From Synoicihabitans lomoniglobus (lineage in GTDB: Bacteria; Verrucomicrobiota; Verrucomicrobiia; Opitutales; Opitutaceae), in the NCBI RefSeq assembly GCF_029023725.1, contig NZ_CP119075.1, forward strand, positions 4,955,501-5,019,500: 64,000 bases of DNA. Direction: 5' to 3'. The notes below the pieces were generated by a model. The model saw only the letters and a list, made by a program, of their open reading frames with translations, searched no databases and was not told where the DNA came from. Position 1 is the first letter of the stretch. The number at the start of each line of letters is the position of its first letter. Shown in pieces: positions 34,255-42,756 of the stretch. The position numbers were made by a program, and so were the translations under genes.

Positions 34255-36585
34255 ATGGCGCGTCCCTCCCCCGCGATTCTCGCCCGCCTCGCCTTGGTCA
34301 CCTTTGCGGCCGTCTGCACGGCCTGGCTGCTGCAGCTCGACTACGCGCAGAAGCTCTCCACCAATGTGCTCGACCTCATCCCGCGTTCCGAACGGACGCC
34401 CGAGGTCGGTATCATTCGGGATCTGGCCAACGCCCGGCAATCGCGAGTGGTGTTGTTTGCCCTGAGCGATGCCGCCGCGCCCGACGTCGCACCGCAAGCC
34501 GCCGCCCAATCGTTTCGCGACGCGCTCGCCCAGACGCCGCAATTTGAATCCGTGTTGGTGCTGGGCGACGAAGCCGGTCAGGAGGACTTTGGACGCGAGG
34601 TCTTCGAGCGCCGATTCGAGTTACTCTTGCCGGGCTGGTTGGGCGACCGCCAACGCGAGTTCGACCGCACCGGGCATCCCGCGGCCGAGTTTTCACCTTG
34701 GCTGGCCGAACGGGCGGCGACGGAACTGGAAGCATTTCTCGGCCGCCCGGAGGCTTCGGCTTTGGCGGACCTGGTGCTCATGGATCCGTTGCTGCTCGTG
34801 CCGCGCTTGGTCGAACACGCCCAGCTCACCGGGCCAACCGATGACTCGGGCTACGCCCTGATCTGGGCGCTCATGCGCGAATCACCTTTGGCCGAATCCG
34901 GTCAGCAGCCCGTGTTCGACGCCATCGCCGCCGCGACGACCGGAATGCACGCGTCCCACCCCGACGTGGACGTGCAGTGGAGCGGCGTAAACCGTTTCGC
35001 GGCGGCCAGTCGCTCGCGGATCGAGTCCGAGATCAAACTGCTGCACCTCTGCTCCATCGCCGCCGTGTTGCTGGTGGCGGCGGTGTTCGTGCGCCACATC
35101 CATCGCATCGTGCATTTTGTGCCGGTGATCTCCCTGTCGATTGCGGGCGCCTGGGTGGTCTCGACCCTCGCGTTCGAGCGGCTGCACATCCTCGTGTTCG
35201 TGATTGGTTCGCTGCTCGCCGGCGTCGCCATCGACTACGGAGTCTACATCTTCCTGCAGGCCCCGGCGTATCCGGATGAACCTTACGGCGGCAAACTACG
35301 GCGGTTGTTAAAACCTCTGCTCGCCAGCTGCCTGACCACGGTGGTCGGGTTTTCGCTCCTGTTGTTTTCCGACCTGCCCATGATCCGGCAGATCGGACTG
35401 TTTGTCGGCTCGGGCCTGCTGTGCGCCTTGGCGGTGGCCATGTTGTATTTCGCCCAACTGCGGCAACCGTTTCTGGCCAGCCGTCAATTCGGAGCGGTCA
35501 GCATCGCCCGCGATCGTCCGCGGGCGCGCCGATGCGTTCGCGGGCTCGGCGTGGTGGCGCTGCTCATCGCCGTGCTCGGCCCGTGGCACCTGCAATGGCA
35601 CGACGACGTGCGCGAACTCGACATCCCCTCGACTGAGCTCACGGCCAATGACGACGCCGTGCGCGCGTTGTTCGGCGAGGACGACGAGGGCAGCCTGTAT
35701 CTCACCTACGGGGCCGACCTCGGGGAGGCGCGGCAGCATTTGGAGTCGTTTCTCGCCCACGTTGAGCAGGCCGATCCGGGCGTCGTGGTGTCCAGCCTGG
35801 CCTTGCTGCTGCCCACCGCCGCGGATTGGCAGGCCCTGCCGGAACGGTTGCTCGCTTTGGGCGGATTTCCCGATGACTTCGCCGCCGCGTTGGAACGCCA
35901 CGGGTTTTCCGCGTCGTCGTTCGGCTCATTTTTGGACGAGTGGGACGACCTCCGGGTCGATCCACCACGGGGCGATTACGCCGACTTGGTGACACGCGTG
36001 AATATGTTGCTCGAAGGTCCCCTGACGCTGCTCGCGAGCACCGACGGACCGTATTGGTTTCTCTCCATCGTCGAGTCCGCCGAGGAGCTGAATCCACCGG
36101 CGGAGTGGCACACCGTCAGCGTCAACCAACTCAAATCGCTCAACTCCCTGTTCACCCGCTACCGGTGGTCGGCGCTACGGTTGAGCCTGATTGGATTGGG
36201 CTTCATCATCGGCGGCGTGTTGGTGATTTATCCGCTGCGCCGCGCCGTGCGTATCGCGCTGATTCCGGCGGGATCGTGTTTCGTGGTGTTCGGGCTCTTC
36301 GGTTTGAGCGGTCAGACCCTCAATCTGTTCAACCTGCTGGGCGCGTTTCTTGGCATCTGTCTTTCGCACAACTACGCGATCTTTTCGGCCGAGAATGCCC
36401 AAGCCGGACAAGCGCCGCCGGTGGCCATCCGGCTGTCCGCGTTGAGCACCGCCGCCGCTTTCGGCGTGCTCGGTTTCAGTCAAATTCCGGTCATCCATGC
36501 GCTCGGTCTCACCGTGTCCATGATCGTGATCACGGCGTTGCTCATGGTGGAGCTGGAACCGCTGGCCCGGCGCAAGTCGTCATGA
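34255..36585 (+). CDS. MMPL/RND-type lipid exporter
   Basis: A 776-residue membrane protein. N-terminal helix (about 7-24), a large periplasmic loop (about 25-250), a bundle of transmembrane helices (from FVRHIHRIVHFV on), a second periplasmic loop, and a second helix bundle near the C-terminus ending ALLMVELEPLARR. This two-fold repeated layout is that of MMPL/RND exporters, which move lipids. Short length compared with AcrB (about 1000) fits the MMPL type. Together with the LolA-like protein it would export the pigment-lipid toward the outer membrane. ATGA coupling to the ligase. Confidence 0.88.
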   Translation: MARPSPAILARLALVTFAAVCTAWLLQLDYAQKLSTNVLDLIPRSERTPEVGIIRDLANARQSRVVLFALSDAAAPDVAPQAAAQSFRDALAQTPQFESVLVLGDEAGQEDFGREVFERRFELLLPGWLGDRQREFDRTGHPAAEFSPWLAERAATELEAFLGRPEASALADLVLMDPLLLVPRLVEHAQLTGPTDDSGYALIWALMRESPLAESGQQPVFDAIAAATTGMHASHPDVDVQWSGVNRFAAASRSRIESEIKLLHLCSIAAVLLVAAVFVRHIHRIVHFVPVISLSIAGAWVVSTLAFERLHILVFVIGSLLAGVAIDYGVYIFLQAPAYPDEPYGGKLRRLLKPLLASCLTTVVGFSLLLFSDLPMIRQIGLFVGSGLLCALAVAMLYFAQLRQPFLASRQFGAVSIARDRPRARRCVRGLGVVALLIAVLGPWHLQWHDDVRELDIPSTELTANDDAVRALFGEDDEGSLYLTYGADLGEARQHLESFLAHVEQADPGVVVSSLALLLPTAADWQALPERLLALGGFPDDFAAALERHGFSASSFGSFLDEWDDLRVDPPRGDYADLVTRVNMLLEGPLTLLASTDGPYWFLSIVESAEELNPPAEWHTVSVNQLKSLNSLFTRYRWSALRLSLIGLGFIIGGVLVIYPLRRAVRIALIPAGSCFVVFGLFGLSGQTLNLFNLLGAFLGICLSHNYAIFSAENAQAGQAPPVAIRLSALSTAAAFGVLGFSQIPVIHALGLTVSMIVITALLMVELEPLARRKSS

Positions 36586-37925
36586 GCCTGACGTTGCATG
36601 AAGCCTGGTCGCGCACGGTGCGCGCGGGACCGGACGCCATCGCATTGATCGACGCGGAAACCGGTCGACGTTGGTCCCGCCGTGAAATCGACGATGAGGC
36701 CGAGACGTGGCGGCGCGCCCATGGCGACGCGATCACCGGTCGCACGGTGGCGTTTGGCGAGCGCAACGGCGTGGCCTGGCTGCGGGTGTTCATCGGTTTG
36801 TTGAAAGCCGACGCGGTGGCGGTTCCGTTCGATCCCGGCGAACCGGTCGGGGCTCGGATGGCGACAGCGGCGGCCGCCGGAGCCGACTGGCTGGACCAAG
36901 ACGACGCGCTCGTCGCGGTGGCCCCGCATCGCCGACATCGCGATGGCCGTCGAGTGGTCAAGCTGACGTCCGGTTCAACGGGCACCCCCAAGCCACTGCG
37001 GTTTACCGATGCGCAAATATTGGCCGACGGTCACAGTGTGGTCACGGCGATGGGCATCACCGGTGACGATCTCAATCTCGGTCTCATTCCGTGGGGGCAT
37101 TCCTACGGACTCGGCAATCTGATCGTGCCGCTGCTCACGCAAGGGACGGCCATTATCAGTGGCATTGCCCCGCTGCCGCATTCGATCGCGGAAGCGACGG
37201 CCCGTTGGCAGCCGACAGTCTTCCCGGCCGTTCCGGCGTTGTTGCGGGCGCTGGTGGACTCGACCATGGCGGCCCGCGATCTCGCGAGCTTGCGCACGGT
37301 AGTCACGGCGGGAGCGCCCATCCCGCCCGAAGTCGCGCAGGCGTTTCATGCCAAGTTTGCCCGCCGAGTGCACAGTTTCTACGGCTCGAGCGAAACCGGG
37401 GGAATCGCCTTCGATGCGACCGGCGAGCTGGCGGCGAGCGGCGGCGGGGTCGGACGACCGATGCCCGGAGTTGCCGTGACGTTTGAGCGCGGTCAACGGC
37501 TGCGGGTGGCCGGACCGGCGGTGTTCACCATCGGCAACCGGCGACCCGGCACGCACCTCCTGGCCGATATCGCGCGCGAGGACGAGCATGGTGGACTCGT
37601 GCTGCTCGGCCGCGCGGGCCGCTTCGTGAAAATTGCGGGGCGACGCCTGAATTTGGCGGAGGTCGAGCATGCCTTGCGCGGATTGCCGGGCGTGCAGGAC
37701 GCGTGGGTCACGCCGCACGCACAACGCTCCGACGCGCTGGCAGGGGCTATCGCCGTGGGAACGGAAGCGGCCCCATCGACTTCGCCGGGCGCCATTCGCG
37801 AGGCGCTGCGCGCCCGATTGGCGTCGTGGAAGATCCCAAAAAAACTGATCGTGTTACCCGTCTTTCCGCTCACCGCACGCGGCAAAACCGATAGTCGAGC
37901 CCTGCGGGCCCGGCTCACGCCATAG
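36582..37925 (+). CDS. Acyl/aryl-AMP ligase (ANL superfamily) of the aryl polyene pathway
   Basis: A 447-residue adenylating enzyme from the ATG at 36582 (ATGA overlap with the exporter stop). P-loop TSGSTGTPKP (129-138), YGSSETGG (267-274), GRAGRFVKIAGRRL (hinge motif) and GKTD (434-437, Lys435 as catalytic lysine). It would activate hydroxybenzoate as the adenylate and load it on an ACP. The clustered, convergent chorismatase makes a hydroxybenzoate starter the simplest reading. Shorter than typical acyl-CoA synthetases (about 550). Confidence 0.85.
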   Translation: MSLTLHEAWSRTVRAGPDAIALIDAETGRRWSRREIDDEAETWRRAHGDAITGRTVAFGERNGVAWLRVFIGLLKADAVAVPFDPGEPVGARMATAAAAGADWLDQDDALVAVAPHRRHRDGRRVVKLTSGSTGTPKPLRFTDAQILADGHSVVTAMGITGDDLNLGLIPWGHSYGLGNLIVPLLTQGTAIISGIAPLPHSIAEATARWQPTVFPAVPALLRALVDSTMAARDLASLRTVVTAGAPIPPEVAQAFHAKFARRVHSFYGSSETGGIAFDATGELAASGGGVGRPMPGVAVTFERGQRLRVAGPAVFTIGNRRPGTHLLADIAREDEHGGLVLLGRAGRFVKIAGRRLNLAEVEHALRGLPGVQDAWVTPHAQRSDALAGAIAVGTEAAPSTSPGAIREALRARLASWKIPKKLIVLPVFPLTARGKTDSRALRARLTP

Positions 37926-37931
37926 TTTGCC

Positions 37932-38885
37932 CTAAGCCGATTGCCGCGCAAACGGTGAGTCGCCCAGGGTCACCTCGATCTCGACGTTCAGGTGATCCCG
38001 GCAGATGTCGGCATGGAGATAACTGACCGTGTCGGTCGATCGGAGCAGGCGTTTCGTCAACTCGGTTCGCACCGCGTGGAGATCGGTGGGATGGCGCAGA
38101 TAGACCTTGAAATGACGGGCCTGCGCGGCGGTCGCCACATGATCCGCGGCACGGGTGATTTCCGCCAAATTTTCCAGCGTGCAGTCCAGTTGCCCCATGG
38201 TGTCGCCGGGGGCGATGGTTTGGTGACCGCGCACCGCGGCGGTGCCGGAGATGAACAACATGCGGCGCTCCCCATCGACGATTGTCGCGCGGGCGAAACT
38301 GGGCGCCCGCGGCCCGTAGGTGGACGGATAATGGTAGGCGGGAACCTGCAATGGGTTTTCCAGGTGACGGGTTGGCGCCCGGGTGGCCGCGAAGACCACG
38401 GTGAGATGGTCGGACGGACAGCCCACCGCTGAAGCGGAGGAAACCTTGGAGGCAAAGTCGGGACCAAAGTGTTGCTCAAAGGCGATCGAGCGACCGCGGG
38501 AAAAAGCCCGGTAGTGCTCGAGTCCGTCCGGCCCCGCCTCGTTGATCTCCGGCACGTAATTCCAAATGCGGGCCAAGTTCCAGCCGTGCGCCGCCGCCAA
38601 CAAATCCGTGTAAACGCGCTGGGTGGTCTGTTCGTATCGCGAGGCGATGTCCACCCTCGCGCCTCCCACCAACCAATGATCATCGGCGAAAAGCGTGAAC
38701 CCTCCGGATCGACCCGCGGCGCGTGCCTGGGGCAGCAGCCATTCGTCGGCGGGGCCGTCCCACGTGGCAATACCGGTATTGAAGGAGCCGACTCGATTCG
38801 CTCCCACGAGAACCCGGAACGCGTCGGTCTCAGTCGTCCGCATCGTCAGAGGACGCGAGTCGGATGCGTTGAAATTGGTAGCCAT
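37932..38885 (-). CDS. FkbO/Hyg5/XanB2-type chorismatase (predicted 3-hydroxybenzoate synthase)
   Basis: A 317-residue protein from the ATG at 38885; a GTG 29 codons upstream and an ATG 14 codons downstream are alternatives. It follows the chorismatase pattern: ARIWNYVPEIN, GLEHYRAF, SSASAVG, YHYPSTYGPRAPSFARA, MLFISGTAAVRGH and NVEIE, a YjgF-like fold. It is convergent with the ligase gene with a 6-bp gap. The Cys295-x6-Glu302 spacing (ADICRDHLNVE) matches, as I recall, Cys327/Glu334 of Hyg5, the 3-hydroxybenzoate-forming type. Chorismate would thus give the aryl starter unit. XanB2 has the same role in xanthomonadin biosynthesis. Product assignment is inference; the family call is firm. Confidence 0.85.
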   Translation of the reverse strand: MATNFNASDSRPLTMRTTETDAFRVLVGANRVGSFNTGIATWDGPADEWLLPQARAAGRSGGFTLFADDHWLVGGARVDIASRYEQTTQRVYTDLLAAAHGWNLARIWNYVPEINEAGPDGLEHYRAFSRGRSIAFEQHFGPDFASKVSSASAVGCPSDHLTVVFAATRAPTRHLENPLQVPAYHYPSTYGPRAPSFARATIVDGERRMLFISGTAAVRGHQTIAPGDTMGQLDCTLENLAEITRAADHVATAAQARHFKVYLRHPTDLHAVRTELTKRLLRSTDTVSYLHADICRDHLNVEIEVTLGDSPFARQSA

Positions 38886-39046
38886 GTCATGCGGTTGAAA
38901 CAGGGAGTAAACAGCCACCCTGTCTGACCCGGTCAACCCGCAATCCCCTCCCGATCCGATGTGGTCGATCACGCCTTTGAGAGCTCGATTTGCCGATTCG
39001 TCGGATTGAAACGAAGCCCGACCGACTCGAAGATGGCGCGGTCACC

Positions 39047-39760
39047 ATGCGCGACCCCTCTCCCACCGCCGATTCAAATACCGTTGTAACCCTTCCCCCT
39101 AAACGTTCCCGGAAGCGTCTGCTGGGGGTGCTGGTCGGGCTTGGAGCCGCTGCGGCGATCGCCACCCTCGTCGCTCCTCCCGGCCTGGGGGCGGAAATTC
39201 GTGCCCACGCCAACACCGCGTTTGATGCCTGCCGGGCGGCTGGTCCCCTGCCTTTTTTCGGGGCGATGGCGTTGTTGCCAGTCTTCGGTTTTCCGTTGTC
39301 CCCGTTCACGGTCACGGCGGGACCGCTGTTTGGTCCGACCATGGGTGGCGGTGCTGTGATCGCCTGCGCTGCGCTGGCCGTGGCAATCAACGTCGCCCTG
39401 TCGTATTGGATCTCCGCCCGGTTGCTGCGCCCGACGATCACGCGGCTGGTGACATGGATGGGCTATCGCCTGCCCGAAATCAGCGAGCGATCCGCGTGGA
39501 TCACGACGTTGATCGTGCGAATCGTGCCCGGACCGCCTTTCTTTTTGCAGAGCTACCTGCTGGGTTTGATGCGGGTGCGATTCAGCATCTACCTGCTCAT
39601 CTCAACGCTGGTGCCGCTGGGCTACATCGCGTGCTTGGTGCTGTTTGGCGACGCCATCGCCCGCCGGGATCCCATGGCCGCCGTGGGCGCGGGGGCGCTG
39701 TTACTGGTCGTCGGCACACTGATTCACGTCGTGCGCCGACGGTTGACCCCGAAAGCGTGA
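39047..39760 (+). CDS. TVP38/TMEM64 (VTT/DedA-like) membrane protein
   Basis: A 237-residue protein from the ATG at 39047. About six transmembrane helices, with the family's re-entrant motif region FGFPLSPFTVTAGPLFGP and the conserved RIVPGPPFFLQSYLLG (the 'R-x-x-P-x-x-P' type motif of VTT proteins). The family includes lipid scramblases and DedA transporters, implicated in undecaprenyl-phosphate or phospholipid flipping. It is divergent from the chorismatase and convergent with the deacetylase (2-bp gap). Link to the pigment pathway is not shown. Confidence 0.85.
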   Translation: MRDPSPTADSNTVVTLPPKRSRKRLLGVLVGLGAAAAIATLVAPPGLGAEIRAHANTAFDACRAAGPLPFFGAMALLPVFGFPLSPFTVTAGPLFGPTMGGGAVIACAALAVAINVALSYWISARLLRPTITRLVTWMGYRLPEISERSAWITTLIVRIVPGPPFFLQSYLLGLMRVRFSIYLLISTLVPLGYIACLVLFGDAIARRDPMAAVGAGALLLVVGTLIHVVRRRLTPKA

Positions 39761-39762
39761 CG

Positions 39763-40524
39763 TTACCGCCACTTCGCGGCCGGCGGCACAACGCAGGCAT
39801 ATCCCTGATCCCGAAGTCCCTTCAAGACCAACGCCAAGGCGTTGACACGTGTCGCCGGAAACATCTGCGGCCCTTCGTGCATCAATATAATGGCGCCCGG
39901 ACGCACCCGCCGGAGCACCCGCACCGCCACCGGATCGGGATGGCGGGCTCGGGCATCGAAGGCGCGCACGTCCCACCCCACGCAACGAAGATCATGTCGC
40001 TCCAGCACCCGCGCCAAAAAGAGTGACTTGATGCCTACAGGGGCTCGAAACGTTCTCGCTGCCGCAGCGGCCGCCCCCAGAGCCCTGAGCCCATCCACAA
40101 TCTGCCGCTCCGTTTCCCGCGGACCGGCACACCAAAATGTGCCGACCGGATGCGAATAGGTGTGGCAACCCACGTCGTGACCGCGCCGCACCACTTCCGC
40201 CACCAACCCCGGGTAACGCTCCGCCCGGGCACCGATCATGAAAAACGTCGCCCGAGCGCCGTGCTGGTCCAGCAGGTCGAGTATCCGCGGCGTATCCTCG
40301 GAATCCGGTCCGTCGTCGATGGTCAACCAGATCTCCCGACGCGACGTTTCGAATCGACGGACTACTTGGCACAACTGCTGACTCGACGGAACCAGCAATT
40401 GGTAAACCACCGCAAAATCCGGTCCGAAGAAAAGCACCGCCGCGACCCCCGGAGGCATGACCCACCAGCCCACCACACCGGCCAGTTTGGTCAGAAGAAT
40501 TGCCCAAAGGAAAGAGGACCGCAT
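39763..40524 (-). CDS. Polysaccharide deacetylase (NodB domain), membrane-anchored
   Basis: A 253-residue protein from the ATG at 40524 (MRSSFLWA). Two N-terminal hydrophobic stretches (about 6-35) anchor a NodB domain: TIDDGPD (Asp70 base, Asp71 metal), HTYSHP (His121, His125 metal), RAPVG and ILMHEGP. Carbohydrate esterase family 4 enzymes remove N- or O-acetyl groups from glycans such as peptidoglycan, chitin or exopolysaccharide. Next to a PagL-like deacylase and the TVP38 gene, an envelope role is likely. Confidence 0.88.
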   Translation of the reverse strand: MRSSFLWAILLTKLAGVVGWWVMPPGVAAVLFFGPDFAVVYQLLVPSSQQLCQVVRRFETSRREIWLTIDDGPDSEDTPRILDLLDQHGARATFFMIGARAERYPGLVAEVVRRGHDVGCHTYSHPVGTFWCAGPRETERQIVDGLRALGAAAAAARTFRAPVGIKSLFLARVLERHDLRCVGWDVRAFDARARHPDPVAVRVLRRVRPGAIILMHEGPQMFPATRVNALALVLKGLRDQGYACVVPPAAKWR

Positions 40525-40585
40525 CAACGCTGGGACATTCCCCAACCGCCGGTCAGGCGCAACCCCCTTCCGTTGGCGGCGCGGT

Positions 40586-40605
40586 CGGGCGCACCGCGCT
40601 CCTAC
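40586..40605. repeat. REP-like GTAGGAGCGCGG element
   Basis: On the minus strand this reads GTAGGAGCGCGGTGCGCCCG, the same head as the element at 11993 with a GCGC hairpin core. It is 1 bp past the stop codon of the PagL-like gene, i.e. in its 3' untranslated region. Confidence 0.55.
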
Positions 40606-40606
40606 A

Positions 40607-41197
40607 TCAATACGATCGCGAAACCCCGAGGGTGAACCCCAGGGCGTCGATCCCGGGGTTGGGATCAGTTTGCCCGCCATTGGACATATGTTGGTAGAGG
40701 ATGCCTGCGGTCACAGTGTAATTTCGCGACACCACCCGCTCCACTCCGCCCCGGATAAACCAGTTGAACGTGAAATCCTGCCCCTGACCCCCGCGCACCC
40801 CCCGCGAATCAATCACCCCCGCCCCACCGCCCGAACCCGCATAGAGCGCCCACGTGCCGGATTTATCCCACCACTCGATCGAAGGTGACGCCGTCAATCC
40901 GGCATAAAAGGACTCCGGCCCTTGCTGCACCCACGTGCCGATCAGCCCGAAGCGATGGCGCAACACCACGCGCGAGCCGTTCGCGAACGCATGGGAAACT
41001 ATCGCTCCCGATCGCCAGGCGATTTGGGTCGGGACCAAGCGATAGGAAAGCGGGGTGCCCGTGCCGATCTGCCAGAGCATCCCGGTCTCCGTGCTGATGG
41101 TTCCGATCGACCACGGCGGCACTTCAACCTCATCGGCAGCGCGCAGCGCCGCCGTCAGCGCGAACCCCAGGATCACCGTTCGGTAGAAAAATTGCAT
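40607..41197 (-). CDS. pagL: PagL-like lipid A 3-O-deacylase (acyloxyacyl hydrolase family), outer membrane
   Basis: A 196-residue protein from the ATG at 41197 with a signal peptide (residues about 1-21, ending AALRA). It is beta-rich, consistent with an eight-stranded outer-membrane barrel, and ends in an aromatic (SRSY). YQHMSNGGQTDPNPGIDALG contains the PagL catalytic His170 and Ser172 with the adjacent Asn173 and the NPG motif. PagL removes the 3-O-linked acyl chain from lipid A. It belongs with the deacetylase in envelope remodelling. Confidence 0.82.
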   Translation of the reverse strand: MQFFYRTVILGFALTAALRAADEVEVPPWSIGTISTETGMLWQIGTGTPLSYRLVPTQIAWRSGAIVSHAFANGSRVVLRHRFGLIGTWVQQGPESFYAGLTASPSIEWWDKSGTWALYAGSGGGAGVIDSRGVRGGQGQDFTFNWFIRGGVERVVSRNYTVTAGILYQHMSNGGQTDPNPGIDALGFTLGVSRSY

Positions 41198-41392
41198 ACG
41201 CGCAAGGGTAGCCGAACTTGATCGTAGCAGATCGAAACGCGGTGAGAAGCAGCCTCCGTTCACCCGCCCAGATCGCAAGCACCAACCGAGAGCAGTGCAT
41301 CGGCCGGGCTCGCTGCCGTCATCAGTGAAGGCAGGGCCGCAAAGGAACTTTCCGGGCTGCCCAGAGGCGACCCCAACGCACTTCGCGACGCC

Positions 41393-42511
41393 TCAGAAAT
41401 ACCGCACGGTGATCGCAAAAAGCGATGCGGTGATCGCGGGGAAATAGATCAGTTTCGGGATGAGATTATGCTCATAAGTCAGCACTCGGAACACCCCGCG
41501 CTGATTTCCCGATGTGAAGAGATACACATTCAGCGCGACCATCAGAATCGCGACATAGATGACAAAATAATACTGTTCGATGTAGACAATGGGGGCATCG
41601 GTCAGGGTTTCCCGCAGCTGGATGTGCCCCAGCATTACCACGAAAAAGAGCGCTGATGCCGCCCCGATCGCGCCGGACGTGGAGAAGCCAAACGTCTCCG
41701 CTTTCTCCTTGTCCGCCGTCGTCGTCAAGAGGATCGACATCAACAAAATCGCGACGATGAACAGCGGGATCAGATTCACAATGAAGGCGTTTAAAAACCG
41801 CCGGCTGACCACGACGTTAAAATGCAGCTCGGGAAAGTGCTCCTGGCCCACGTAGTCCGGAATGCCAAAGTTCGTGTCGTAGTCGGCGTGCTGATACCCA
41901 AAAAACGTCTCGTTGATCTGCCACAGACCGGAAACGATTTTCTGGTCCAAGCCGAAGGCCTCGCCCTTCGCCGTCGATCGATAGGCATTAAAATCCGGCG
42001 TCAGGATGATGTTCTTATCGAAATCCGCATGCCACAATCGCAACCAGACATCGTGTCGATCGAGCGGGTAGCGCGAATAGTCGAATGGCTGGCGCACCGT
42101 GACATCAAAATACCAGCCGATGACCTCGACATCTCCGTCCCGCCGACGATACGCCTCCCGTGTCCAAGTCATGGCGGACTCGATTTCATCGGGAAACACC
42201 AAGCCCCGCGTGACTGTCGGTGGCAGATCCATGGCGTAACGCTGCCACACGTAACCCGTGAAATTGACATCACTCGCACTGACAAACTCCAGCGACTGGA
42301 TGAACACGCCGGTCGGGATGGTCAGAAAACCAGCCTGGTCGGGGTGCATTTTAACGCAGGCCTCCATCACCGCATCGACCTGGGCTTGGTTGAGCAACTG
42401 CTGCGGATCTGACTCGTAGGTTGCCACTTCCCCATGCCATATGAATCCCGTCCCCGCCACGAAAAGCAGGCTAAGAGTCAGCGAAATAAACCAAAGAGTG
42501 CGATGCGACAC
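41393..42511 (-). CDS. Four-helix membrane protein resembling a pentameric ligand-gated ion channel
   Basis: A 372-residue protein. N-terminal hydrophobic signal (about 7-25), a beta-rich extracytoplasmic domain (about 30-235), then four transmembrane helices (about 239-263, 277-297, 309-333, 350-370) with a short TM3-TM4 linker. PFDYSRYPLDRHDVWLRLW matches the position and pattern of the Cys-loop entry in bacterial channels GLIC and ELIC (F-P-F/L-D-x-Q). VVVSRRFLNAFIVNLIPL fits the pre-M1/M1 segment. The length is greater than GLIC (about 320). No Cys loop is present. It is convergent or lone; ligand unknown. Homology to pLGICs is likely but remote. Confidence 0.6.
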   Translation of the reverse strand: MSHRTLWFISLTLSLLFVAGTGFIWHGEVATYESDPQQLLNQAQVDAVMEACVKMHPDQAGFLTIPTGVFIQSLEFVSASDVNFTGYVWQRYAMDLPPTVTRGLVFPDEIESAMTWTREAYRRRDGDVEVIGWYFDVTVRQPFDYSRYPLDRHDVWLRLWHADFDKNIILTPDFNAYRSTAKGEAFGLDQKIVSGLWQINETFFGYQHADYDTNFGIPDYVGQEHFPELHFNVVVSRRFLNAFIVNLIPLFIVAILLMSILLTTTADKEKAETFGFSTSGAIGAASALFFVVMLGHIQLRETLTDAPIVYIEQYYFVIYVAILMVALNVYLFTSGNQRGVFRVLTYEHNLIPKLIYFPAITASLFAITVRYF

Positions 42512-42756
42512 GATGCGGATGAGGTTGAATGGGAACCGCAGCTAGAATACCGGAGCCGGGATCATCGTTATTGACCAGGTCACGACAAACGCAACCCCGC
42601 GCCTTCGCCCGTCTGGCTCCCGCGGTTGAGGGTCCCACGCCCCGCCGATCAGGCCGCGGCATCCCTTGCTGACACGTTAACGAGTATCACGGTGGACAGG
42701 TGGGCCGACGTGCGTTTCCTTGCGCGAGGTTAACTCGTTCTACCTCCGAACCCCGC

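Noticed and set aside
35940..36581. Open extension upstream of the AMP ligase overlapping the exporter gene
   Set aside because: Arg-rich shadow of the MMPL gene; the ATGA overlap at 36582 gives a natural start and the full ANL domain follows.
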